NCBI GenBank assembly: GCA_028753945.1
Contig: JAPNXP010000002.1
Location: forward strand, 9,982,001-10,046,000
Length of the DNA: 64,000 nucleotides
Origin: Hexactinellida sp. DTS-2022
Taxonomy: Eukaryota; Porifera; Hexactinellida
Direction: 5' to 3'
The notes beneath the pieces are model-generated. The model had not been told where the DNA came from. It saw only the letters and a list, made by a program, of their open reading frames with translations, and ran no database searches. Shown one piece after another: positions 1 to 12,153 of the stretch. Position numbers and translations under genes: made by a program. Position 1 is the stretch's first letter. The number at the start of each line of letters is the position of its first letter.

Positions 1-2411
1 CCTTTTTGACATCATCCAAAGGTCAAAATCATCGTCTTATAGAAAAAGATGGCCATAGAATCATGAATTATTGTAAATTCATGAAAAATGATATACTTTA
101 ATTTAGCCACTCCTAGCAATACTTTGACATGCCATCTATCCAAATCCGAAAGAAAAATTTGATTCGGCCATTTATTTGACCTTTTTGACGTCACTAAAGG
201 TCAAAATCACCGTCATTTTGTACAAATACATTCCGTAAGAATTTCCGGGGAGTGACCTTGCATATGTAGAGGTCATCACAAAAAGTATAAGTCGGAGAAA
301 AAAAAATTATCCCTCAAAAATGATCCTTATCAGTAGAGCTACCAGATCCGCCGCGTCGATTTTCAACTGTAATACAAAGTTATAGAGTTAATAATTAATA
401 AGTGCCAAATATTGTTAAAATTTGAGCAATTATTTGAAAATCTATAGAAAAAAATAAATAAATTGATTCTGACAAATGTACGTGGCGGATCTGATGTAAC
501 TAATAGTAAAGAGTTAAATTAGCACTATTACAGAACTTGCGCCTAATAGAGTAAATTGCCTGCTCTTACATTATCTAGAATGGATTCACTATATAAATAT
601 CTAATTCAAATTTTTCGATTTTTGAAATTCTGAGCATCTACGTCCTTCTTAGAATAATTAGTACTGTCCAAAAACGAAATAATAATTGGGGGTCATCGGG
701 TGTCGAAAATTTGATATTATATCTCCTTAATTAATGGTTATAATAAATATTATTTTAATGCTCATGTAGTGCTTATTTATAGATAATTAAATTTCGAATA
801 TAACAAAGTGTATCGAATTGTGGAAGAATATGCGTGATAATTGATTATTAATTATCTATTGAGGCATTTAATAAGTAAATCACATCTAATTTGCAGGATT
901 CTAATTACTGATTGAATAATAACTCTAATCTATTATAATAAAAGGAGTTTTATCAAAACAGCCTCAAATCGGAACTAAAGAGATGAAAGCTAATTTATAT
1001 TTGACACCAAATTATGAATTCACACTAGGTAAAAATTGTGTGATGGAAATATTTTATTCAAAACAAATTTAAAAAGTAGATGAAATGCTCTTTCTCACCT
1101 GTAAATTTCGTAAGTTCCGTATTTTTTTGACCGATATTATGATTTCAGAGACCCGTGAGTATGGAATTTTTAAAAATTATAAACATTAAAACCAATTTTT
1201 TAAGCACTCATACTACACTAATTTAATCTTTTATGATCATAGGACTAAGCTTTAATATCCAATACAACCTCGTCATGTATACTTTTTACTCTAAAATTAC
1301 CTAAAACATATATTTGGGGGTATTTGTCGAGAAAACGCCACTTTTCATGGGTTTTTGACATTTTATGGTACTGAAATGCCCACATTGGAGTAAAAGAAGT
1401 AATAGATTTTATGAATATTTTTATAGTTGACTTGTTCTCAAGACTAAATTAAATTTTCGGACAAATTAATTGGCCAGTTTTTGAATGAAAATTTTTACCC
1501 TATGCCAATTTTCCCAAACATCTCTTTTGAGTTGTGTCGAAGTGGCTGAGTCCAGAATTTGAAAGTGCGAAGAAAGGATGTTCCAAAGCTCAACAAAATA
1601 GCTAATGTCATTTGATATTGAATTTGATTATTTTTAGCAATTTAGAGCTAAGCTCTTTCTCGTTCGGATCTAAAGTTGGATTTCTGTCTGCTTATTAAAA
1701 TATTGCCACTCTGCCACCACCTATATGGGCATTTGAATGCACAAAAATCATTCAAATTAAATATAATCCCAAAGGTTATCCAATGAGTAAGAAATAGTAT
1801 CATGATGTGATTAGAATTATTTAGCTAGTCTCTGCGGTCCATGGATCAGGAGTTAGAAAAATTGCTTTGTAATCAAATTTGGTCACATAAAAATGGCAAA
1901 AATACAATAATCGCCTAGGTTACTATTGGAGTAAATACCCTATCTTCCCTTTGTCTAACCCTTGTATTTATGAGCATCCTCATATATAGACGGTCTATAA
2001 AAGCCCATACAAATATGCCAAAAATTCGTAGACCGTCTATAAATTCTGTAGATCACTTGCCCTGTATTTTATGGGTGATACTAATGTATATGTAAGAAAA
2101 CCTTGTCTAGAAATAGACGGTCTACATATAAGATATCTCTATGTTTATCATACTTATAGTTGCCATTTTCTTTTTATCCTACTCAGCATCACTCATTTAC
2201 TCATCTTCTAGCCCTTATACGCATTATTCAATTCGTTTACTCAACATTTTCCATGAACAATACTGATCTTTACTCAACTTATATCCCTTATACGCAATAT
2301 TTGATTCATTTACTCCAGATTTTCAAAGTGCGTTACTCAACTTTTACCAGGGTATTGTTCAATTCATTCATTAAGTTTTTTGGAAGTTTTATTCGTTTCC
2401 TTCACTCAACT
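1..2411. other. AT-rich non-coding DNA with short repeats
   Basis: I see no supportable gene here. The first 36 bases recur, slightly changed, at about 180-215 (a CTTTTTGAC...AAAGGTCAAAATCA block), so the start lies in a tandem array with a period near 179 bp. At 1640-1735 there is a copy of a repeat marked by the palindrome TTAGAGCTAAGCTCT and a nearby TATATGGGCAT, found again near 17.8 and 51.8 kb. TAGACGGTCTA at about 1986 and its inverse near 2025 form an 11-bp inverted pair, with a third copy near 2105. From 2160 to 2411 the DNA is T/C-rich with recurring TTTACTCAAC words, which explains the spurious open frame there. Confidence 0.6.
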
Positions 2412-2415
2412 TTAA

Positions 2416-3114
2416 GGTTAAATTACCCCACATGAATGAAAGTTGTTCTATTAATCTGTAATTGTGAGAAATAGATACCAATACGATACAAAGCAATAAA
2501 CCAAAAAGAAAATGTCCTTATCTATTATACTTTTTATTTTTTGTCGGTTTCAAAATTTGGCTAATACAAATCTCCCATTGGGCAAAAGTGGTGGTAGATA
2601 TTATGCGGTAATATATGTTTGTTATCAGAATCAATATTTAATGATTATGAGCGTACAGAGTTGGTATACAGTTTACATTTTTGAATTATGACTTGGAATT
2701 TTTTTTCTCAATCATTTTATCAAATTTCGCATAAAAAGATGCCTTTTTTATTCATTTTTTGGTTTCAAAAGTTCGCAATATTTTTATTTAGATCTTATCA
2801 AAATTCTAAACCGGACACCAACCGCTCATAACGATGATTTATGTGATATATCACACAGAATATGTCTTTAGCTATCAATGATCTTCCAATCCACACACTT
2901 ATTAGGTTGAGTCTGAAGAAAACCCCCTATGGGACTTTTGTATTACAATAAAACTGCACGCCCCATAAAATCAAACTTATAAAAGATACTCCATTTAGTT
3001 TTCAGTTTGGAACTAGCTATAATGTCTTCCATCATATATCAGAAATTCAAACTCCCACCTTCAAAACTAAATTCTGGTGTTTTTTGGGTGAATCTGCCGT
3101 AATTAAATTTAACC
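2416..3114. mobile_element. Miniature TTAA-flanked element, family A, copy 1
   Basis: A 699-bp non-coding block sits between two TTAA tetranucleotides (2412-2415 and 3115-3118). Its ends are inverted: GGTTAAATTACCCCAC on the left and ...GTAATTAAATTTAACC on the right. A second copy lies at 41567-42285 with the same boundaries and TTAA flanks. TTAA duplications and short inverted ends starting with GG are typical of non-autonomous piggyBac-superfamily elements, which is the inferred class. There is no transposase. Confidence 0.8.
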
Positions 3115-3244
3115 TTAACCGTTTTCTGATTTTTGTTTTAACTCGAGATGCCATTATTCACGAATATTAAAGAAGCATTTTGCATGTTTTGATAATATAC
3201 ATTCAATTTGATATTCTATCTCCTTAAAACACATTTCACATATT

Positions 3245-4310
3245 ATGGACGTGCATGAAGCAGCTAAATATAAGGTTTGTCGGTGGTGTTGTGCCAAAGT
3301 TGGCAATATTAAGCTCACTTCGCATCGGCTATTCAAGGATAAAATGAAGTGTTTACACAGTTAGGTAAGCAATACATAATAGCATTTGAACCAATGACCC
3401 CAGAAGAAATTACCTTAGGCCAAATGTATTATGCACCGCATGTAAACTCTACATCGCGAAGGTTGTGGGTGGTGATGCCCCTAAGAAGCAGCCAATGCAA
3501 TTTAATTGGCCTGATCATTTGCATCAGACGCGTCCTACATGTACTCCCAGTAATCGATGCCCAATGTGTGAAGAAGCGATTAGATTTGGACGACGTTCTC
3601 TTGCTAAGTCAGAAATTTCACACCCAAAACCAGGAAGACCAATGATTAATTCACCGATACAGGTTGTCAAACATTGTAGCAAATGCATGAGCCAGATTTC
3701 ACAAGGTGTATCGCATCAATGTACTAAGAGGTCTCTGATTGACAACACTCACCAACACTTAGAACACAGAAATGCGCTCGATGAATATGCTTGTCATGAC
3801 ATGCTAGAAATTTTTGAAGGAGACAACTCTACAATGAGTTTGCAACTCCCGCGACCGGAAGGATGTTATCCACTAATGATTACTGCTTCAAGCACTTCAC
3901 AATTTCAACCTGAATCGGAGTCAAAGAAGCCATGAATTGAATTCGGAAAGATGATGCTCCTTAAATCAACTGGTGAAATGTCTAACAATCAATTTAAAAA
4001 GGTGTCTTCAGTGTTGCGCTATTCAGGAATTCTTTGTCCTACAATGGGACATTATTATGAGAAAAAGAAAGAATTTTGCAAGGATACCATGGAGTGCGTT
4101 TCAATTAGTCTGGATCATAGTAAAGAGAAGTATTACCATGATATTAAGGAAACATTCGTGGTAAGATGTAATGATATAAATACATTACTTGACAGATTTT
4201 ATGAGAATACAGAAGGAGTTAATTTACAACAGTTCAAATATAAACTTGGTCTTGATTATGGACGCTAATTTCTCAAACTTGTACTAAGTAAGGAATGAGA
4301 ACTCTGTAAA
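3245..4310 (+). pseudogene. Decayed cysteine-rich, transposon-associated protein
   Basis: A protein-like signal runs across three frames. It opens with ATG at 3245 (frame with VCRWC), shifts near 3345 and again near 3425 (LCTACK), then stays in one frame to 4268 with an in-frame TGA at 3933-3935 and a TAA at 4266-4268, after which GFLKL-like coding resembles a continuation. Visible motifs are several CxxC pairs (CRWC, CTAC, CPMC, CSKC), a basic PKPGRP segment and a KxGLDxG segment near the end. The layout of N-terminal zinc-binding pairs followed by a conserved Asp/Gly-rich segment resembles uncharacterised transposon-derived proteins in invertebrates and RAG1-like N-termini. I cannot fix the family. 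At least four lesions make it a pseudogene, and the rest of any catalytic domain is missing. Confidence 0.5.
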
Positions 4311-4419
4311 TAAGCTTGTTTATCTTTGGATTAGTAACGTACCAGAAAATTATTATAATTTTCAAACAATATTTCGTGATTATCAGATCAGCAAATTATA
4401 ACAAATTATGATGTCACAC

Positions 4420-5115
4420 TCACCGTTGACCAAAAAGCTGGGTGTATTTCAGGTTGCAGTATACCATTGAATTTCCGAAAAAATCAATAAAATATCAATC
4501 CTAATCAATTTTGATTTTATTGCATTTTCGACCTCTATGGTTACTTCTAATCACTCTCACGAATCTTCTAGGTAAAATACAACTTTTCTTTCAAGTTATA
4601 GACTATTATGTCACCGTCCCCTGAAGTTGAAGTACACGATCGAACACTAAAAATCGAGAAAATATCAACCCTAATCAATTTTGATTTTATTGCATTTCCG
4701 ACATCTATGGTTACTTCTGATCACTCACACATTAAATTTCTAGGTGAAATACAAATTAAATTTCAAGTTATGGACTCTTATGTGACCATCACTTTATGTT
4801 ACAGTACACGATCGAACACTGAAAAAATTCGAAAATATCAACCCTAATCAATGTTCCTTATATTGCATTTTCCGAATCTATGTTTACCTCTGTGCACTCT
4901 CACGAAATTACTAGGTGAAATACAGATTGAATTTCAAGTTATAGACCCTTATGTCACCATCACTCAGGTTGCTTGTACATGATTGAACACTGAAATATAC
5001 GATAAAATATCGAAACAAAATCAATTTAGATTATATTGCATTTTCGGAATCTATGTTTACCTCTGAGAACTCTATCGAAATTGCTAGGAAGGCTATAATT
5101 AAGTTTTTTCAATAA
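4420..5115. repeat. Tandem repeat, ~172-bp unit, about four copies
   Basis: The word ATTGCATTT recurs at about 4519, 4689, 4862 and 5035, giving steps of 170-173 bp. Each unit also carries CACGATCGAACACT, ATCTATGGTTACTTCT-like text and a TCAAGTTATGGACTCTTATG-like block. The units have diverged. Phrases such as GCAGTATACCAT are shared with the TTAA-flanked family B elements at 39.1 and 49.4 kb, so the array may derive from part of that family. A small open frame inside it is not credible as a gene. Confidence 0.8.
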
Positions 5116-6475
5116 ATTCCAAATCTACTCAACTTTTCAGTAAATTCACAGAATACTACTCAAGTTTAGAAAGGCTATATTTAGTCTATCTTACACTAAC
5201 CGGCCAAATGTATTTGAACAGCAATAATTTTTATTCATACATTTGAGGTTATACAGCATAATAACATTACTAGATGCTACAAAATGGCTATTAACATGAA
5301 ACGCTATATAAAGCATAATAAAACAGCAAAATCTTTGATTTTACATTTATATTGAGGCATTAAACTCATTAAAAATATAATTAGTAAATTAAATAATTAA
5401 TTATTGATCATTAAGATGCAATGTTAATATTTTAATTCTGATAGCGGATTTGAATTCCACATGGTTAAATTACTCTAAGTGGTTAATTTCAAATCAATCT
5501 GAATATCTCTACTGTGATTCAGCCACATTTCCATTTGTGCCACTTATGCCACAAGTGGCACGTGGCTGAAACACTTGTGCCACTTCGTGGAAATCTTCTA
5601 AATTTAATTGAAATCGAAATATTTTGTAATGTATATCTATAATAAGATATTTATTGTCATTTCAGAATAGTTTAGATAGCCGTTAATAAGTTACAAGGCG
5701 AGTATCGTCTGTGCATTAAAATTCCTATTGTTCAAATACTTTCGGCTGCTTAGTGTATATATAAATCGCAATGTTTTTGTGTTTGTTCAGAATTGATTGA
5801 GGAACTGGTAAAAGCTACAGACTTTAAATTTGGCAGGGGGTAGGAAATACTGTATGTAGAAACAATTTCAATATCTTAAAAAATATTCACATCGTCCATC
5901 ACAAAATGTGTCAAAACCTTATTGATTAGCAGATAGCATTCAATTAGCATAATTGAATGCTTTAGTGTCTGTAAAATGTTTAAGTGTGCATTATATATAG
6001 AATACTGTAATCTAATTGTTAGATTTGAAGTTCAGGCATCTTGTTAGTTATTTGTGTTCTGTCTGTCTAGCCATACATTTCTAACATTCCATTGTGTTAT
6101 TTGATATCAAATTATTATCAATCAATACAATAACTTCTCCACATCCCAAAGTTAGGGATCCACTTGTACGTTTCTTAGTGATATTTAATTTATATTTGGA
6201 GTTGGTATATTATTATTACACACGGACAAGCTTTAATATCTAGAAAATTATCTGTTCAAATTAGCATAAATATCCAAATTAATTATTATATCCGCATATA
6301 AACCGATAACTAGGATCTACGGATATAAATAGACAACTAGGGGTCACCCATCAAGAACGTCATATAATTTCAAAGGAACATGCTTGAAATATAAGCGAGG
6401 GCCGCAGGCCCGAGTACAAGTTGTAAGGACGCGCGTAGAGCAGACGAGCAGCTTGTACTAATAAATATTTGTGGT
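5116..6475. other. AT-rich DNA with dispersed repeat pieces
   Basis: No gene is visible. At 5530-5600 the words GTGCCACTT and AAGTGGCAC alternate and could form a hairpin cluster. At about 5785-5930 there is a copy of a dispersed repeat (GAGGAACTGG, then AAATTTGGCAGGGGG) also present near 20.92 and 29.35 kb. At about 6385-6465 lies a GC-rich structured module, GAGGGCCGCAGGCCCGAG followed by ACAAGTTGTAAG and GCAGCTTGTA, which recurs at 29466-29532. Confidence 0.6.
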
Positions 6476-6479
6476 TGGG

Positions 6480-6850
6480 ATCTCCAAACTAGTTTCAATA
6501 ATCCAATAAAAATTGAGCATATTTGGAATAATCCAATAAAACTTGAGTATATTTGCAATAATTTAATAAAAATGGGGTATATTTTCAATGCAGTCGAAAT
6601 CGGGATTTTTTGCCACTGTTTTTTTTGCCTCCTTGTTTCTACTTGTTTCTTCATAACCTCATAGGACTGTATAATGTTAAATACGGGGGTTTTTGCGTAT
6701 CATGTCTTTTTGCCTCTTTTTCCATGCACTTAGGGTGGCAAAAAACACCGATTTCGACTGTAATCCAATAAAACTGGAGTATATTCACAAATCAGTAGAG
6801 TATTGTTGAGTATATTTGGAAACTTTGAAAAAACTGAGTATTTTAGAATT
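6480..6850. repeat. ~31-bp tandem repeat interrupted by an insertion
   Basis: Units such as AATAATCCAATAAAA followed by a TGAGTATATTTG-like tail repeat before 6590 and resume after 6761. The array is split by the inverted-repeat element at 6591-6760, which suggests that element inserted into the array. The minus-strand open frame over the array is an artefact of the repeat. Confidence 0.7.
6591..6760. mobile_element. 170-bp miniature element with ~27-bp inverted ends
   Basis: The left end starts CAGTCGAAATCGGGATTTTT and the right end is its near-perfect inverse (AAAAAACACCGATTTCGACTG). The pairing covers 6591-6617 and 6734-6760 with few mismatches. It interrupts a tandem array, which marks the borders well. 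I could not define a clear target-site duplication, so the superfamily is open. Confidence 0.7.
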
Positions 6851-6860
6851 TTCCCAAATA

Positions 6861-8932
6861 ATATGATATCATATGATATTATCACATATTTGCCCCCGTA
6901 ATTTGTTTCCAGGAAAATCTAAAAGTACTAAATGTGTGTGAAACTCTAGGAAAAATATCAAGTTTATTTGAAATAAAATAAACCACATATAACAATTGGG
7001 TAAACTATGAATACAAAAAACAATAGAATTTTCTGCGTGAATTCTAGCGATTCGATCCGGAGCCTATAATCGAATATACGACAGTTGTTCACGTCAACTT
7101 GGGAGCGGATTATGAAGTACTCCTTCCCAGACTCTGTTCGCTCTAAATGGTTAGCCTCTACTTCGAGTGCGAACTGGCGAGCAGAAAACGACATTACAGT
7201 AGTGTGGAAGGTGGTGTTGTGTGGAAGGTGTCGTGTGGAAGGTGGAAGGTGTTGTGTGGAAGGAAGGTTGGAAAGGTATTATGAAAAAGGTTAGAATATT
7301 CTCTTTATATAACACTTTCATTCCAGATCGGAAAGTGACGATTTCATAACCGAATTGAGAAGATTACATAAACTTCCTGTCACGTGGTTATTGATTCTTG
7401 AAAATTGACCTAAAATATATTTTGTTGAATTCGGTTGTTATATGTTCTAATCACGATTTCATAGCCGAATTGAGAAGGGAATTTATATTTCCTGTCATGT
7501 GATTCATGAAAATTTAAAGCAAACGTAAATATCTTTAGTTGATTTCGGTTGCTATAAGCTCCAATAATTATTACAAAATGGAATCGTAATGGTGATTACA
7601 TCATAAGCCCGTTGACCCGTTGAAAGCTAACCTCTTGTTAGAATTTGAATTTTCATCAATTTGTTTACCTAATTTAGGTAAACAACAACAAAGAATATTC
7701 ATATAATAAATGTATAATTGCGAAATTCGAAAACAGCATACTTATTTACCTATTATAACATTTGTTTACCAATTAAAACATTTGAAAGTTTGTTTATATC
7801 TCAAATATAAATACGTTGCTATTCCCCATCACTTTAATACAATCCGGACACACACACACAAACAAACACACAACGAGATTTAATAATACGAGCCCTTCTG
7901 GGTCGGTCGCTTCGCGGCGGATCACTCTCTCACAAAGGCCGCTTCGCGAACCTTGTTCGTTCGTGGTGGACATTATGTAATACAAATAACGGCAGCCTTG
8001 CGGCCTTACCCACCGTGAGGTAAACAGAATAGAAAAAAACCCTCACAGAAGGGATGGGAGTGTGCTCCTTCAGATTACAATTCCCCAATGTTTAATTAAA
8101 CTAGAATTTCAAAATTAAAATTACATTTCATCTTAGTGTAATAAAATTTATTAATGTTTGAATTAACGCATAAGAAAGAGAAAAAGTAGTTAAATAAAGT
8201 GAGTATAGTATTGGGGGAATTCCATGTCAAGTCGACCAGTCATTTCACCACTATCTATCGATTTGTCTGTAAATTGCTTTGTAACAAGCTACAAGCAAGT
8301 CTATACTTTCCTCAAAATTTTAGGCTAATCGGTTGAGTGGTTTTTTATTTATTACGTCACAGATTTTCATTTTTTTGTTGATTATCCAAACATTTTTCAA
8401 AATGTTGAAGCACCATCTGACTTCAAACTCGTATAACCTTTGATATAATTATCCAATTCTTTTAAAAATTGCTATACTTATGTTTTTATATATGGAGAAT
8501 TCAAATCAGATGGATATATTAAGTTATCAGTTGTTTTTATTAGTGGAAATTAGAACTGAAACCAATACCGGAGGTAGAACCGGAACCATGACGTAGCAAA
8601 AATGTGTATTTTCGGATCTCTTTTATTTTTTGGTAATTTATTCGATGTAGTCTTAAGTCATTGTGTAGAAAATTTCAATATGGTTTCCATATCTTCCCAT
8701 TGAGTTATTCACATTTTTGTCCTCTAGAGTCTAAACGCTATTTATGTAATACTACAACTTATGAATGTTCTTTATAAAAATAGAATACTGGCTATAACCT
8801 TACTCTATTTCTATCATATTGATAAATATTTCATATTTAAATAATTATTATCACCAGTGTATTATACAGCCATTTGTAAATACGCTCCTAATCCTGGTCT
8901 GATGCAATTTCATACGCCTAAATCACAAATTA
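6861..8932. other. AT-rich DNA with a dispersed GC-rich/AC-rich module
   Basis: No gene is supportable. At 7825-8030 the sequence reads TCACTTTAATACAATCC, an AC-rich microsatellite, CGAGATTTAATAATA, then short GC-rich stretches (GGTCGCTTCGCGG, GGCCGCTTCGCGAACC, CGGCAGCCTTGCGGCC). The same order of parts, partly inverted, occurs near 19.33-19.49 kb, and pieces recur near 34.35-34.44 and 58.79-58.87 kb, so this is a mobile or dispersed repeat. The pair ACGATTTCATA/CCGAATTGAGAA occurs twice between 7330 and 7480. Confidence 0.55.
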
Positions 8933-11120
8933 CACAGGCCAACAATTATATATTTTTGTCTCTTGGCTCAGATTGTTGGAGCGGTTTTAGGGTACATCGG
9001 GGTTGATTAATCCGAAAATAATATTAGTTTTGCTGAATTGGCTCTAGTTTACTAGATATTACACAACCTTAAATTTTGAGGTATAAAACAAATATATGCG
9101 ATTTGTAGGTTTATTACAACATTACAACTATTTGTTCACTCTATTTCCAGCATATTAGAACCTTTCATGGATTCAAAGCGCATTAGACGTTGTTGTCTCA
9201 ATGATCCTGATGTCTTTTGCTATATTTGTGGTGAATATATGGCAAAGGAATATCGTTTTAATGTTAGAGATGTCACCAAAAAAGCTTATCAGGCTTACTT
9301 TGGTATGAAGTTAGGCGATCAGGATAAGTCATGGAGCCCTCACAAAGTGTGCAAGTATTGCACAGAAACCCTCCGCTTATGGACCCAAGGAAAAACCAAA
9401 TCCATGAAGTATGGTGTACCAATGGTTTGGTAGGAGCCCAAGAACCATCACGATGACTGTTACTTCTGCATGGTTAACATGTCTGGAAGGAACCGACAGA
9501 AAAAGAATTCGTGGCAATATCCTGACATTGATTCTGCAAGACGGACAATTCCACACTGCAGCGAAATTCAGGTGCCTGTTTTTAAGTCCTTTCCTGATCT
9601 AGTTCCTGATACTGCGACTGAGGCAATTGATGAATCGTCGGACAGCACTTCAGCAGCAATAGCTGTATAAAGTCATTACTGATAAGTAAAGCGGAGCCTT
9701 TCACCCAAGGGCAGCTTAACAACTTAGTGAGAGACTTAGGCTTTTCAAAAGATGCTTCAGAGATCCTGGCTTCCCGTCTCAGTGAACACCATGTTCTCCA
9801 CAGTGAAGCTAGTATAACTTATTACCGACGCAGAGACGAAGAACTTATTCGCTATTTCAGTGAAGAAGACGATTTCGTATTTTGTAATAACATCCAAGTT
9901 CTTCTATCTTCAATAGGACTGTCCCAATACAATCAGAATGAGTGGCTATTATTTATCGACAGCTCTAAACGGAGTCTAAAGTGTGTGTTGCTTCATAATG
10001 GTAATAAGTTTGCCTCTGTTCCGATCGGCCATTCAGTAATCATGAAAGAGCACTACGAAACTGTAAAGAATGTCCTACAAAAGATGTGTTATGAAGAACA
10101 TAACTGGATCGCGTGTGTGGACTTGAAAATGGTCAACATTCTGCTAGTACAGCAAAGTGGTTACACTGAATATCCATGCTTTCTTTCTTTGTGGGACAGC
10201 AGAACGGATGAGGTGCACTGGGAAAAGAAGAACTGGCCCGTTCGTCAAGAGCTAGCCGTTGGGGAAAAGAATATCGTTAACGAGCTACTAGTTAGCCGTG
10301 ATCGTATCATCCTACCCCCACTACATATCAAGTTAGGGCTGATGAAACAATTCGTAAAGGCATTGAACAAAGATGCTACCTGTTTCAGCTACCTCTGTTC
10401 AGTATATCCTGGTCTGAGTAGCGAAAAACTTAAGGCAGGAATTTTTGATGGGCCACAAATCAGAAAACTGATAAAAGATGAAGATTTCGCTTCACACATG
10501 ACTGGAGTTGAGGCTGCCGCGTGGTATTCCTTTGTCGATGTTGTAAAGGGATTTTTAGGCAACACCAAATTAGCTAACTATCAGAATCTGGTCGAAGGCA
10601 TGCTCAAGAACTTCCACCGTCTGGGAACCAGAATAAGCATAAACCTTCACTACCTCTATAGCCATTTAGAGAGATTCCCTTAAAATCTTGGTGATTTAAG
10701 CGAAGAACATGGCGAGCGATTCCACCAAGACATCAGGACTATGGAGGAACGGTACCAAGGGCGATGGGACGCTCACATGTCAGATTACTGCTGGAGCCTT
10801 ATGCCTGATTGCGCCCAGGAACCTCACAGGAGGAAATCGTATAAGAGAACGTTCGTTCATGATTGATAAGTATTCAGATCATATTATATCTCAAATTATC
10901 TGCTTATTACGTACGTTCAATTCAAGTTATAAGGTAATACATATAAACTATATAGTATCAGTGAACATAGATTCACGGATACTGAAAAACACATAATTTT
11001 ATAATATCACAAAAGGTAGAGCCAATTGACCGGAATTAGTGCCATTTTCGAACTCAGTGGCCCCAATATACCCTAGAAATAGCCTCAACTTATCAGCCAA
11101 GAAAATGTTGTTGGCCAGTG
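8933..11120 (+). mobile_element. DNA transposon with CACAG/CACTG ends (CMC-like) around the gene at 9167
   Basis: The left end begins CACAGGCCAACAA at 8933 and the right end is the inverse, TTGTTGGCCAGTG, ending at 11120. Similarity continues inward for about 125 bp (8933-9060 against 10994-11120), including TTGGCT, TAGGGTA, GGGG and CAATTGGCTCTA in the same order. TTA flanks both sides directly and could be a 3-bp target duplication. Ends starting CAC with a 2-4 bp duplication are known for the CACTA/Mirage/Chapaev supergroup; that class is an inference from the ends only. The enclosed gene is broken, so this copy is dead. Confidence 0.65.
9167..10866 (+). pseudogene. Broken copy of an uncharacterised, transposon-borne protein family
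   Basis: The protein opens MDSKRIRRCCLNDPDVFCYI at 9167, a start I recognise from predicted, function-unknown proteins common in arthropods and other animals. It carries CYIC...CKYC and CYFC zinc-binding-like pairs, then a long region with LLFIDSSK, VLLHNGNK, HIKLGLMKQFVKAL, GIFDGPQIRKL and, at the end, EEHGERFHQDI and RYQGRW. Lesions are a TAG at 9431-9433 in frame, a frame change between about 9670 and 9690 (KAEPFTQGQL then LVRDLGFSK), and a TAA at 10681-10683, after which the same frame continues to TGA at 10864-10866. About 540 codons are covered. The gene lies inside matched inverted ends (8933-11120), which suggests it is the element's transposase. D and E residues are plentiful, but I cannot assign a catalytic triad. 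Confidence 0.75.
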
Positions 11121-11389
11121 TTATTGTTACCGCATAGGAGAGGATTCCAAATTTTCGCACTCCTAAATTCCAATTTTCCAAAAATCATACTCCAAAAGGA
11201 GCGTCTCGCGCTCCTGGATAATTCCTTGATTATCACTCATTCCAACACTATTATACAATTGATATACGTATGTATCAGAAATTTGTGGTTTGTGGTATGT
11301 TTGACCTCCGATACACTACCATGTAAATTAGAATGCATTAAGTGCATTAGTATTGTTGCTATGTTTAATAAGAATGCAATTTATTAAAC

Positions 11390-11910
11390 TATTGAGCTGT
11401 GAAGTTAATTGGGACAACGCCCCAAGAACAGAATCCTTTCATTAGAAGCTATTACTAAATTTTCGGTTAATCGGGACAAACTCCGCTTAATCGGGACAAA
11501 CTAAACAAATTTGGTTCAAAATTGGTGCTCGATCAATAGAAAATTCATATTAATCAGAACAAATTCTAATAATCTTTGTCAATACTGATGAAGGCAGGAC
11601 AAAATATCTAAATATTGTCTATTTCTTATTGATTTCCGTTATATCGAAATTTACAAGAGATTATGACCTTGCGGTTCAGGGATCTATCAAACTGTCCAGA
11701 GAATATTACGGCTCATACTATTGATTTGAGAAGAATCAAGGGTCCGCAGGCATTGGAGGAATTGTTGTAACAGGTATAAGACCAAGATTTGTGTAAATCA
11801 CAGGTAAATGACTACTTTACAAAAGTTTTTCGGTTAATTGGGATCTCCGCTTAATCGGGACAAGAGGCCTGGAACAAACGTGTCCCAATTAAGCAAGTAG
11901 ACTGTATATT
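11390..11910. mobile_element. Probable pogo/Tc1-like miniature element
   Basis: GAAGTTAATTGGGACAACG on the left and CGTGTCCCAATTAAGCAAG on the right form inverted ends of a ~500-bp non-coding block. Internal TTAATCGGGACAAA words repeat near 11466, 11487 and 11850. Ends built from TTAATTGGGACA-type words are familiar from arthropod pogo/Tigger-like elements. The exact borders and a TA duplication were not resolved. Confidence 0.5.
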
Positions 11911-11967
11911 TTTTCGGGTATTTCTACGGTGAAATTAAAACATTTAGAATTTACTTAAGCAATTGGC

Positions 11968-12153
11968 TGGGAAGTGAATCAGTTCACTTTATGCTACGTC
12001 ATCATAACAATTTCTGAATTTTTTGATTTTTTGAATGAAATCGATAGAGAGTACAAACAATGTCTAAATCCGAATTTTCTTGAAATTTGAATTATTTGAT
12101 CGAACTGTTTTACTCCTGTTACAACGTGTATCAGTCTGGCAGTCTACAGTTAA
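11968..12153. repeat. Left terminal inverted repeat of the RAG1-like element
   Basis: This block pairs with 15722-15909 in inverse orientation. The clearest stretch is CTACGTCATCATAACAA followed by a T/A-rich run and GAAATCGAT. CTACGTCA is a half-palindrome that could bind the transposase or a host bZIP factor; that role is only a guess. Confidence 0.8.

Noticed and set aside
2160-2435. 91-codon plus-strand open frame
   Set aside because: It is T/C-rich low-complexity sequence with TTTACTCAAC repeats and runs into a miniature transposon; no protein motif.
6370-6654. 94-codon minus-strand open frame
   Set aside because: It is a translation of the ~31-bp tandem repeat and part of an inverted-repeat element.
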